DNA of 64,000 nt, from positions 7,849,758 through 7,913,757 of the forward strand of contig CM060468.1 of the NCBI GenBank assembly GCA_030544235.1, in the 5' to 3' direction. Position 1 is the first letter of the stretch. Each line of letters opens with the position of its first letter. Position numbers and translations under genes: made by a program. The notes under the pieces are model-generated. The model was not told the DNA's origin. It searched no databases and worked only from the letters and a program-made list of their open reading frames with translations. Source of the stretch: Lepturacanthus savala. Lineage: Eukaryota; Chordata; Actinopteri; Scombriformes; Trichiuridae. Positions 35,882 through 46,689 of this stretch are shown one piece after another.

Positions 35882-37521
35882 ATGCTCGGTAAGTTAAGAT
35901 TTCAGACATTAAACTTGTAAAGTGTGTGGGAGGGGATTTGATCTTTATGTTGTTGTTTTTTTTTGTCTTGAATTGTGAGGACAAAATTGTTTCAAACAAT
36001 ATTTCTGTGGATTAGATGACACTTGTTCACAAACACACCTTGTTAAAGGTGAATTACAGTTTGTGGGTCAGTGACAAATAATGTATGGCAAGATGAACCT
36101 TTTTTTAAAGTTTAAAAGCATTCATCATGTCTCTCAAAATCTACATTGTGTATACATGTTGGTTTATTGTTATTCAAGAATCTATTTGTATCTTTTTTTT
36201 TTTTATAAAAATCATGATTTTTGTGTTGGGCGACACAGTGGGGCAGGGCTTAGCGCTGTTGCCTCACAGCAAGAAGGTCTTGCCTCTCGCCATAAAGCGC
36301 TGGGATTGGCTCTAGCAGACCCCTGCGACCCTAATGAGGAATAAGCGGGTATAGAAGATGAGATGATTTTTTGACACGAAGTGTCAAATGGTGTAACCGA
36401 AAAAGAATGGTATATTTTAAATATATAATCCACCTAGAATATAAAACATATTGATAGCATGTGTTTTTAATTGTTTAAAACCTTTTTAAGAGCATTAAAC
36501 TATCTTGTGCCAAGTTTTTAGGGTCACACCACAGGGCAGTTTTGTCACTGACCCGTATATCCATGTTAAAGCCTTCACAGCCTTGATAACTCGTTGTTCC
36601 AAGTATTTAAAGATGTGTAATCAAGTCAGAAATATGTTATATGTACAGATCTTCCTCTGTTTCAGCTTGGTTTCAAAAACTCGTGAAATCGAGAGGATCT
36701 TTATCGACACGTGAACCAGAGACCAAAGTGCCGAGCAGCTCGACGACTCCTGTTAGCAGTTTACCGCCTTCCACTCTGAGCTCGCCGCAGCGATGGAGCC
36801 GAAAATACGACGTGTTGGTCTGCCACAGCCTGGAGCCCGGTGACACTGAACAGGCCGTACGCCTGGTCTCCTTCCTGGAGGCCTCGCCCCACAGCCTCCG
36901 CTGCTTTCTTTTGCACCGGGACATCTGTCCGGGAGGCGCTTTTTCCACGGAACTATGCCAGGCAGTGCAGAACAGCCACATAAAGGCTCTGCTTTTCACC
37001 CCTAACTTCCTGCAGGACGACTGGTGCATGTACGTGATGCACCAGGTTCTGGCGGAGGGGCCGATGTCCAGTCGCATGATCCCGCTTGTTCACAACCTGA
37101 AGCCCTCCCAGTACCCCAAGGAGCTGCAGTTTTACATCTACATCGACCTGAGCAAGGATCCTGACCAATGTTACACTCTAGTCAACAGAACTGTGCTCAA
37201 GTGTGAGTAACGGGGGCAAAAAAAAAAAAAAAAAATCTTTTTTGGCTAGGTTCATGAACATAAATTGAGCCTGGCCTTAGCCCCAAATTTGAAATTAAAT
37301 CTGTTGAAATCTGTTTTCAGTCACAGTCTTAACTTGTCCCACGGTAATTTAAGTAGCCAACTGCTTTTTCCCCTACTGACGAATGTCGAATTAGCGTTTC
37401 GGTTGCTTTGGCTCCGCAAAAAAGGAGGCGATCTGCAATGATTGAAAGGTTTTCGGAGGATAATCCATCTTTAATAACATCCTCTTGTTTCCTTCCTACA
37501 GACCTGCGAGACATGGCTTAA
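35882..37521 (+). CDS. tirap: tirap (Mal), TIR-domain adaptor of Toll-like receptors, complete, 3 exons
   Basis: Membrane-associated adaptor that recruits MyD88 to Toll-like receptors. Exons 35882-35888 (ATG CTC G), 36666-37202, 37502-37521; the join gives MLAWFQKLVKSRGS, a short basic amphipathic start suited to phosphoinositide binding. The total is 187 residues against about 221 in human; the S/T/P-rich linker is short. The TIR domain runs from about 49: box 1 KYDVLVCHS (49-57), box-2 loop RDICPGG (87-93) with the conserved Pro at 91, then TELCQAV and FLQDDWC, ending VLKYLRDMA. The big exon also reads through to a stop at 37208-37210, but the donor GTGAGT at 37203 and the acceptor before 37502 supply the usual C-terminal helix. 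An upstream ATG in exon 1 is out of frame and ends early in exon 2. The srpra neighbour supports the call. Confidence 0.92.
36065..36554 (+). mobile_element. MITE-like element, copy 2, with perfect 14-bp terminal inverted repeats
   Basis: GGGTCAGTGACAAA at 36065-36078 is exactly inverted at 36541-36554. The interior shares the TGTCAAATGGTGTAACCGAAA core with copies at 18228-18513 and 33080-33350. It lies in tirap intron 1 (35889-36665). Another repeat is inserted at about 36228-36362. It has no open frame of note, so it is a non-autonomous DNA transposon. No clear target duplication is visible. Confidence 0.7.
36228..36362 (+). mobile_element. Internally deleted common fish repeat nested in the MITE-like element
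   Basis: It reads GGGCGACACAGTGGGGCAG, then GCTGTTGCCTCACAGCAAGAAGG, then jumps to GCGCTGGGATTGGCTCTAGC, CCTGCGACCCTAATGAGGAA and AAGCGGGTATAGAAGATGA (each about 20 bases, in order). These are the two ends of a very abundant teleost repeat with the middle missing. It separates the two halves of copy 2 of the MITE-like family. Confidence 0.7.
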
Positions 37522-37830
37522 GATGACGAGGCACTTGGTTGCAACATGGACAGCTCTATGGACAGATTAAGCGGGGTGGACAGCTCATGAGAGGACCAGC
37601 TGATACCGAAATATAACCCGCTGAGACCTGCAATCCCACTGGGGGTGGTGAAGAAGTCGGATGAAAGCTTGGAGGACGGTTGTTGCCATCATCGCAACAG
37701 TAATTAAAGAACAAGATAAAGGGCAAGAGGCTCTGAATGGGGGGAAAAAAAAGACAATGCTGCTATTGACTTACCTCAACTTTACAGAGCCTCTTCCTCA
37801 CGTTCGACTCAATAAAATGAAGGTACAGTG
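37522..37830 (+). other. tirap: tirap 3' UTR
   Basis: Short 3' UTR ending after the AATAAA signal at 37811-37816. No coding signal. Confidence 0.6.
37811..37816 (+). terminator. tirap: Poly(A) signal, tirap
   Basis: AATAAA 290 bp after the tirap stop, followed within 30 bp by GTGTTGTT. Confidence 0.65.
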
Positions 37831-37879
37831 TTGTTACTTAAACTTTTCTGCACTCTTCATTTGTCTTTAATCAACACTG

Positions 37880-37921
37880 GGTGTGGTGTGTGTGTGTGTG
37901 CGTGTGTGTGTGTGCGTGTGG
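37880..37921. repeat. (GT)n microsatellite
   Basis: GT repeats with two GC interruptions, just downstream of tirap. Confidence 0.9.
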
Positions 37922-38278
37922 TGAGGATGTTCATGCGGTGAATGGGAAACTGCCGTTGCCAAGAGGCCTAGGGGCTTATTTCCTCTATATTACTGTACTC
38001 ATATTGGGAGTATTACAGCCTCGTCTGGCTCTTAACGAGCACACATCAGGCTCATTAAGTCTCCATAGTCTCATCTTGTAACCCCTACGAGTTCAATTGT
38101 ACCGCATCATTTATAATTTACAGCCGAGGGCACTGCGGCACCATGAATGTGTGGAATCCTCCTTTTACCAGAGAACAAAAACGTCAGCATGTGTTAGGAT
38201 CAGAATATTGTGACTTTACCACCAGGTGGAGCATTTGCCTATAGATTATATCCAGTAGAGAATAGTAGTGGTATATTG

Positions 38279-38313
38279 GTGCGTGTGTGTGTGTGTGCAT
38301 GTGTATGTGTGAG
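38279..38313. repeat. Imperfect (GT)n microsatellite
   Basis: GCGTGTGTGTGTGTGTGCAT followed by GTGTATGTGTGAGAG. Confidence 0.85.
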
Positions 38314-39140
38314 AGAGTAAGACAGAGAGCGAGCTACAGATAGATAAAAACAGGAGGATCCACCCATAATAACAGCTGACTTTGGCATGTGGCATGACCT
38401 TTCTGCTGCGTAATTCCTGTTGAGAAAACAGCCTCATGCTCCCCTTCTACTTTATGTCCTATCTCTTAAACACAGCGAGCGGTCAGACTCGCGGCTCTGA
38501 GGCACTGGCATATTGCAAGCTCTCACCGAGCGGCTCGGCTATAAAGGGAAAGGGGGGGGGGAAGTCTGAACTTGTTGAGGGATTGGAAGGAACACCCTTT
38601 CTCCCTCTATCCAAATCAAACTTTCAGCTCTCTGTTACGTATGATTAAATGTTCTTGGCAGCACCTTCCCATGTTAATCAAGGATCCTGGCAGCACTTCC
38701 TTTCAGGCGGTTGGCAATCGGACCACTGACTGTAGCATATCAGGTGTTCATTGAATCAACTGGATCATAACATTAGCGACCCTATAGTGTTATTTTTGTC
38801 ATGCATGGCTCACCCCCCCAACCCCGAACACCATCCGTTTTCTTTTTTCTTTTTCTTTTTTTTTTTAAAACATGCAGCACCATCTGCTGCCAAAAATGGT
38901 ACGTTTCCTTTTTTTTTTTTTTTTTGTGAGTTTTATTAATGCTGTATCATCCTCCCACTTCCCCATCCCCCTTAAACAACAACAGACATTTAGGACCACA
39001 ATAAAAGACCCTTGATAATCGCCTCTTTTGTGGCAAGCCAACATTGTACCATAAAAATTGAGACTAATCTCCGAAAGGCACAGATGTTCCATGAGGCTTT
39101 TGTGGTTACGATAAATAAATCCTCCTCCATAAGACACGAG

Positions 39141-39180
39141 CACACACACACACACACACACACACACATGCATGCATGCA
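39141..39180. repeat. (CA)n then (CATG)n microsatellite
   Basis: About 14 CA units followed by three CATG/GCAT units. Confidence 0.9.
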
Positions 39181-39199
39181 GACACACACTCTGAGATGT

Positions 39200-42150
39200 G
39201 AGATCTGGATGCTTAGTGAAAGGCAAGGCACACTTAACTCTATATGTTTTATGAAACTAACTTTAATATTATTAACCTCAACATCATACACATATAGAAC
39301 TATCGTACATGTTTAGGCAAGAAGGGTCCAATCAGGGATCTCATTTACTAAGATGTACAAAGAAAGACTAATTTATCCAGTGACCGTCTCCTCCAAATAC
39401 AGAATAATCACCTATAATATTATAATAATTTTGTATTTTATTACTATCTATGCTATGTATTTTACTTAACATAACACACCATGAAGTCCATTTAAAAACT
39501 GTCAGGCAAAAAAAACAAAACAAAAAAAAACCCAAAAATGACTCAAAGAGTGAGCTAAGTAAGCAGTATGCAGCACCTCTATCACAGAAACATGCCATAG
39601 GAGGTGTCAATGCAAAGCCCTTTTCCAACTGCATAAATCCATCAGATCCAAACATGGTGAAATCCTCTGAGTTAGCAGCGTATCGTGAAAGCACAAAGGA
39701 GGGTCCAAAGCCAAGGGGTGTTTTCTTAAAGTTTGCTCTTTCTCATACTCTGAGCCAAAACCCTACACCTCAGTAGCACCTGCACACACCGAACTTTCCA
39801 GTTTTATTCCCTGAAGTATTCTGCAGGTTTCCACAGAGGGGCTTGTTCAAACATCATTCCGAGCCCGATCTTTACAATGTTTCATTCCTGAAAACAAGAC
39901 AAACGTGTATTTTTTTAAATTTTTTTTTTTTTTAGATGACTGTCGACAGCACTTTCAGATTCTTGAGATTCTAAATGTCAGGTAAATCAAATTGGTCAGG
40001 AGGCAGTTCTCTTCCCTCCATAACTTTTATTTGAGATTGGATGTTTATCTACAGGTGTAAATGCAATAATTTCATCATAGGAAAGAATTTAAATGAGACC
40101 CCTGCACTGTAAAATACTAAACAGGAAATTAGAGGAATCAACTATTTTGTCACAAACTTACCTTAAATATAGAAGTTTATCATTTCAAGTCATTTTAATC
40201 GCTTTTCAGAATAAGTTTGAGTTCTTGTGACATGACGTCTTTTGCGAGTTCACTCAACTAATTTGTTTCTAAAGAAACAGAATGAGCAGATCTCAACTGC
40301 ATAATCCAGATTTCGTTCTTGTCATTGGATGACTGCACATTCCTCTTACTGTGCGTGCCCGCGTCATTGTTTTCACACCAGTCGCTCTCCCGCGGTGCTG
40401 AAGCCGTTAGTTATTAGAGGAGTTTAGTACACGTAGGAATTATTCTTTAATGCCAAATCTTAAAACTGAGCCGTCTCTATTAAATAACATAGACGCTTAT
40501 TATAATACAGTTATTAACCCTAAACACATTGTGTGGGCCTACTGACTGTAAGTTGCCTTAGTAGTAGACAGCCAGGATTAGCATTCACTGACATGGTGGC
40601 ATTGCATTCGCTCACTGATGGAATTGAATTGTATGACGCATTTAACTACTTTCATATATACTGAAGTGAAATTATAAACAACATAGGCAGTGACAATGAA
40701 CGGAGCAGAGAAGCCACATAGCTAAGAAATGTTTATTACACTTCAAAGTGCACCACAGAGAAATGAATGGAGCAAGAAGATATTTAATAATGTTGCTTTT
40801 TTCAATCTTATTAAGCAAATACCAAAAGACAGTGATGAAACATTATTTAATAGCATCTTACAGTGGGACATTGCCTGATTTGGTGGAAGCTCAGCCAGCT
40901 AAATCGGGCTAACCTCATGACAGGTTTTATTTGCAGTATTAAACTTGGTATGCAGAACACATTTGATAGCGAAGTCCTGTAACATTTGAATGGCTTCAGG
41001 CTAGATAGATGCGGTGCATTTGCAATATCTTCTGGTTATTAGAATGCAAATCAGAGACGTAGGTAATCGGGAGGTTCAGGAAATTCACGGTCGGGTGGCC
41101 CACTGAGAGAGTCAGACGGGGCCGTCTTGACAGTGGCCGCTGATGACAGTAAAGCAGAAGTAAACCTCAGGAAGTCAGTGACTTTTTCGGTGTATGCTGC
41201 CAGGCAGGCAACTTCCATTGAAATGAACGGTGGACATTTTTTGGTCCGGTATCTAGTTCTTATAATACATGCATGGTTGGAACAGGTGGGGGATTTCCAA
41301 GTAAAAAATCACTACATAATCTGGGACTTCATCCAGATATGAAAAAATAAATTTAATATTACATTTAGTCGACATAAATTTTGTTTGTGTTCATAATATA
41401 TGGAAGGTGGTTGTGGTTGGGGCATGGGTGGGTTGGGCCGGCAGCAGGCTGGCGGCTGGTAGTGGGCCAGTGTGTTCAGAATATTCCTGGTGGAGTTAAG
41501 TGTCCCAGTCCACCCCTGATGCAAATCATTTCAAGTTAAAGATTTAAAAAAAAAAAAAAAAACTTCTGGCTTCAATCATTTCTGGGCAGTTGTCAGCCGT
41601 CTAGACCAAATATTTTCTTTCCAAATGTAGATCAATGGTAGTGTGTACACTGCTAGGAACACAGTCTTGCACAACATTACCACAACTTACCGTTTTCAGC
41701 CCAATTTTCAGTACTCACTCTGAATAAACTGAAATCAATTTTGATACATTTCAACTTGGAAGCAGTTTGCTGAAGTTTGACTAAAACTGATCAAAACTAG
41801 AATAAAATATTGACAAAGTTTTTGTCACCCATTCAACCAATGAAACACGATTAAAATGGTTAGTTTTTAAAAGACTAAATATGACAATTCCTTCTTTTGA
41901 TCACAGGACTAAGATTCACACTAAATCTCAAAATAACAACAATAATAATCAACTTCTATAGAACCATTCCATACAGTGAGTTTAGCTCAAAAGTACTATG
42001 CAATAAAAAGTGCCAAAACCAAACAACCAGCAGCAAATATTAAACAGGTATGTTAAAAACAACAGAATATACAAAACACACACAATACATTAAAACAAAG
42101 ATTAAGGATTAGATTAAAACAAAGGAACAATGACAGTTAATTAAAAGCAA
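39200..42150. other. Intergenic, no gene seen
   Basis: AT-rich DNA with poly(A)/poly(T) tracts (for example 41546-41562). Around 41480-41530 the sequence CCAGTCCACCCCTGATGCAA resembles the end of a decayed hAT-type element. A small CpG-bearing patch at about 40330-40410 has no linked open frame. Confidence 0.35.
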
Positions 42151-42179
42151 TACTAATACATTTTCAGTTGTATAACATT

Positions 42180-43080
42180 TGTGGAGCTTGCATCTCTTAT
42201 ATCCTTGGGTAGGGAATTCCATTGTTTTGTTGTATAGTTAAAAAAAGGCTGAGGTGTCTTTTTTTTATTTGTGGGATAGTTTGCATTTAAAGAAAACATC
42301 AGCATAAGATCTAAGAGGCCATGAAGGATCATAAAACAACAAAGAATTAGTTATGTAGCCTGGTCCCAAACCATTAAGAGCCTTGTAAACAAGGAGTAGT
42401 GTGCAGTAGTGTAGGTTAGATAAATGTGCTCTATTTGTCCTGGTTAAAAGTATGGCAGCAGGGTTCTGGGTTAATTGTAATTTCCAAATGAATTGTTTTT
42501 GAAGACAGATGAAATAAAATGCATGGAGTTTTCAGAATCTTGTTGAGAAAAGAAAGGATGTACCTTTGCATATCTATGCTTAAATTAATGACTTCCCCCT
42601 TCATCACCTTCTTCATGTGAAATTTAAAATGTCAGTTTTGGGTAATATCAAGACCGATTTTGACCTGTGGGGCCAAACTGTTTGGAGAGAACTATCTCTC
42701 ATTTTGTTTACGGATCAACTAATAAAATATCTTTTATCAGCATTTAATTCAAGATGGTTGGAAGGTTGGATTAAAAAACATTTATTTTCTGCAGTCATTT
42801 AACCGTCACTCACTTGGGTTCGACGGTCCGGGGCAACTTCCCTGTGGAACACCAAAGGGGCAACTCATGTTACGCAACTCTCAACCCAGTTCTTAAGGTG
42901 CTCAATAAGAAGCCTGTGATCAATGGTATCGAAGGCAGCACTTATATCAAATAGAACTACAAAGGAGACCCTGGCATCTGTACAAATCCTGAGATCCCTT
43001 TGGGGAGGGCTGTTTCAATACTGAGATTTGCCCTGGAGCATGACTGAAACTTTCATAAAACATCATTGTTTAGGTCATTT
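42180..43080 (-). mobile_element. Decayed LINE (L2/CR1-like) reverse-transcriptase and C-terminal region
   Basis: On the minus strand, 43000-42840 reads VLFDISAAFDTIDHRLLIEH then LKNWVE and, after a frameshift, PFGVPQGSCPGP. These are the [LF]DxSAAFDTxDH and GVPQGSxLGP blocks of non-LTR reverse transcriptases. Further on, 42420-42180 reads LLLVYKALNGLGPGYI then SLLFYD and PLRS, the conserved C-terminal block. Several frameshifts and stops show it is long dead. Boundaries are approximate. Confidence 0.75.
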
Positions 43081-43549
43081 GCTTAAGAACAACTTTCTAA
43101 TAAGGGATGAGATAGGCCCATCTATTTTATTTTCATTTTTAAAAATAATATGGTGAAAAAATGGTGTTTCCTCTCATTCATTATTAGCAACATCAAAGGG
43201 AACCTTTATTTACAAGTTTATATAGTCCCTGATCAGAAATTACAATGTTACAATTTATTTATAGATGCAATATTTTTTCTAGGTTTGTTGATATTGTTAT
43301 CAGTATCTATGGCAATAGCCACTCTTATCAAAGTCATTTTGTTCATAAAAAAAAATAACTCCCATCTAGTGAAGGATATTTGGTCCAGGACCTCATCACA
43401 AAATTGAGCAATAGTGTTATCTGGGATCATTGTTACGCCCACGGTCATCTTGATGAAAAGAGCTCTTCTTGCGAATTGCGTGGCAAAGTTACAAGATATG
43501 ATCTGTTCCTTGTAAACCAGATTTCCTCCACTTTTGTGTATAGAACACA

Positions 43550-43768
43550 TGATAGTGTTGGAAAGCCCCCGAAATGGGCGTGCTATGTGTCAGCATCCCT
43601 GCGCTGCCAGTTTGAAGAAAGAAGTGAAAGCGAGGAGAGAGTGCAGGCCGCATGATGGCAAGCCGGTGTGCTTTGGACCACCAACAGTATGGAAAAGCAC
43701 TCCGCTGCTAGTCAGCACGGTGGTCTGTTCTGGGTGCGGCAGCGCTGACCTGGACATCTCTATCTGTG
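43550..43768 (+). other. Possible orphan noncoding first exon (GC-richer, strong donor)
   Basis: A GC- and CpG-richer island in AT-rich DNA ends in TCTGTG|GTGAGT at 43768. It resembles a promoter-proximal first exon. The nearest downstream gene on + is st3gal4, whose vertebrate relatives use several alternative 5' noncoding exons, so this could be a distal one, or a lncRNA start. The short open frames inside are not recognised. Confidence 0.25.
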
Positions 43769-43769
43769 G

Positions 43770-45310
43770 TGAGTGAATTCAGCTTGCTGCTACGGTGTAA
43801 AACCAGCTGGGTTAATTAAAGAAAAGTGGGAGATCCAAACAATTTATTGGGTTTCTAGTGAATATAAGACCGTACAGTGAAATATGATGTGAGAGGGCTG
43901 CAAGTAAAAAGGAACAATGAAATGAAAGATCTGTTAGATGCAGTCGGGTGATACATTTTTCACCATTTGCTTTTCCAGGAAACAAATATGCTTAAAAAAT
44001 AATATGAATGTCTTTAATCATACTTTGGCTTATATTTTACATATGTATATGCTTTTTTTGTGTGTTGCCTTTCTATGAAACCATCTTATTTTTGTGGACA
44101 CGGAAGATTTGATCTGAGCTGAACAGGAACTTTTTCAGAAAATGATGGAAAAATGAAATTTGTACACTGAGTCATACAAACAAATTATAAAAAAGTCTGT
44201 CTTGCATGTCTCCTCTTAGGTACAGCCCACGGTTTCCAGGCTGAAGATTTCAAAGCTCAAAATAGATTTTTTTTGTCAGTTTTAGGGGAAGAGACCTCTA
44301 CAATTTCTCCAGAAAGAATGTACAGTATCTATTGTATGCTGAGTCACACATGAATTATGGACACCACAAGTTTAAAATGAAACGCTGCAGTGGAATTACG
44401 AGGCCTGTAACGCAGTGATGCACTCTTCCAGTAGATTATTTACAGAACCCTGCCATTGTCCTTGATCCTGAGCCAGCAAACGTTTAACCAACATGTAATC
44501 TTTGTGTGTATGTTTGTGCAAAACAATCCTGTTGCCAACAGATACATTAGAGTCGATCTATATTACTTATTCACAATTTAAGAAAAGACTGACTGGTTCT
44601 GAAATGAAGCAACATCAGTTCTTCTTATCATAGACATTTATCTTATACAAATCTAAAAATATATCTATTTATTCACCTTTTGAATCTGTACTTTACTTAT
44701 ATCTGTATTTGCTGCTTCTTTTACTGTAACTACACTGCAATTTTTAAATAAATGTTAAATTTTTAGTCCAGTATATTTCCCAATGCCACCTCCCAAGTAT
44801 TTGTTACAATTTCAATCTGCTGAAAAATGTATTATCCCTACTGTATTAAGGTACCAGTCAGATTCTGTGTAACTGTGTAACATCTATGTCTATCATTTTC
44901 TACTCAAATTAAAAAAAATAAATAAATAAAAATCTAAAGATTCATTTAGTTTTTTTTTCAATAATATGATAACATGATAACAACCCCCAGAAAATTGTCT
45001 ATGGGATGAATAATCCTTGGTTATGGGCATATTTGTGCAAGTGGCAACTATAGCTGCCAGTCATTAAAAGTGCAAAATACAAAATGGAAAAAATAGATAC
45101 ATATACTTATATGCATGTGGGCTGAGCAGAAAACTTACTAGGAACCTGTTAACATAAAATCTGTGAACTACTACAGAATCATACAACAATCAAAACTTGT
45201 ACCTTATTATACTTGTACTATAATCTTTATATATTTAAATTTGATATTTATATAATTCATAATACTGTATATAATAATGTACACAGAATAGGTAACCATG
45301 TGTAATTTAT
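43770..45310. other. Intergenic, nothing recognised
   Basis: AT-rich sequence without coding signal or clear repeat structure. Confidence 0.4.
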
Positions 45311-45314
45311 TTCT

Positions 45315-45590
45315 ATTTTTTCCAATAATTCCATGTGCAATTATCTACTCACCTACTTCATACCATGTGCACTTTACAATAACTATGTAGCAATAACAAG
45401 GTGTGTATACGCATTTACTTTAATTTTTGTAATCTATTTATTTTCTCTGTTGGTGTTAGTATTTAGGGTGTTTTTTTATTTACATATTTCTCTTCTGTTT
45501 GTGTGTCTATAGTTTTATAACAGTGCTGTATGTGATATGTTAGAACTTCAATTTCCCAGGGAATCTAATTTTATCTTAAATGGGTTAAAG
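45315..45590 (-). mobile_element. Truncated non-LTR/SINE-type repeat, copy 2
   Basis: Reverse-strand copy of the family at 17860-18145. On the minus strand CCCTGGGAAATTGAAG is followed by an ACACCCTAAATACTAACACC-like block, then GAGTAGATAATTGCACATGG and AATTATTGG, in the same order as copy 1. No coding capacity. Confidence 0.55.
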
Positions 45591-46689
45591 AGAGGGTTGG
45601 TTATTTCTTATTACACGTCATTAATTGTTGTCCTCATGTCCTTTATGATTGTAAGTCCTATTGGCAGTATTGTAATTATACGTTATCTGTAGTATTCTGA
45701 TCTGCAGGATTGTAGTGCAGTATTGCACGCACGCACATGCAAACACTTAAACCACCCATGCGAATGAGACTCTCCAGGCTAAGCACTCTGGAGATTCTCA
45801 ACATTAAAACGAGATACAGGCTCCTTTCATTTCGCCTCTACCTTTTCCAACAGTTCTTACCTTAATGTCACAGTTGTTGTCTTCCAGACAGACTGTCTCA
45901 TATTTATCTTAAAAACCTTAATAGTGAAGCAGAGGTGTGGCGCTGTGGAGCACAAGTGTGTGCCTGCCTTTGTGGGGACAGTAAGACAATAATTAGAGAC
46001 TTGTGATCTCTCTTCCCCTATGTTAAAAAAGAAAATACAGCAAAAGTGCTCTCTTGGGAGCGTGCAAGCTGCTAGATGAAACATGTAGAAAACCTGAAAA
46101 AATTCCCTACCACCATGCATGACAACTTTCTGGTGGTTCTCCGCTGCATACACCTTTATGATACTGATGATATCTTCCAGTCAGGATTTCAACCGCATCA
46201 CAACACAGAGATAGCCTGGCTAACGCCAGACCTCATATCGATCGTAGCTTAATATTCGGTCCAGGAACCATCTGTTCATTTGTTGATTTTGCAGATGTGG
46301 TTTATGAAACCCTAGAGCTGCTTATCAGGCACTATGAATATCTGTCAAATGCATTTGTACATACCATATAGCCAATAGTATCAAACATACCCAATGACGA
46401 TGAAATAGTTTAGCACCAAAAGTCACTAATTTTTCAAAATAAACATGTGGTCTAAATTAGTCAGAACACTTTTTAAGGCTGCATTAATTGGTGAATTACC
46501 ATCTGCTGCCATATTGGATCCACAGTTATCAATAAAGTGCTTCTGTGTTTTATCATTGTCTTGCTGCACCCTCCCCAGTTCTGTGATTGGTTCCCTAGAT
46601 GAGGGGAAAACTGGGTCCAAAATTTCCAGAATTCATGTGCAATGAATAATGAGTATTCCCAGGATGACACTGAGATGGATCTTGTCAAT

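Noticed and set aside
35844..35888. Upstream ATG (ATGTTAAAACC) as the tirap start
   Set aside because: It is out of frame with the TIR domain and runs into a stop early in the second exon.
36666..37210. Reading tirap as ending at the in-frame stop after LKCE (37208-37210)
   Set aside because: The stop lies inside a consensus donor GTGAGT. Splicing to 37502 restores a typical TIR C-terminal end (YLRDMA).
38990..39291. Several overlapping open frames rich in Cys-Val or His-Thr
   Set aside because: They are translations of a (CA)n/(GT)n microsatellite.
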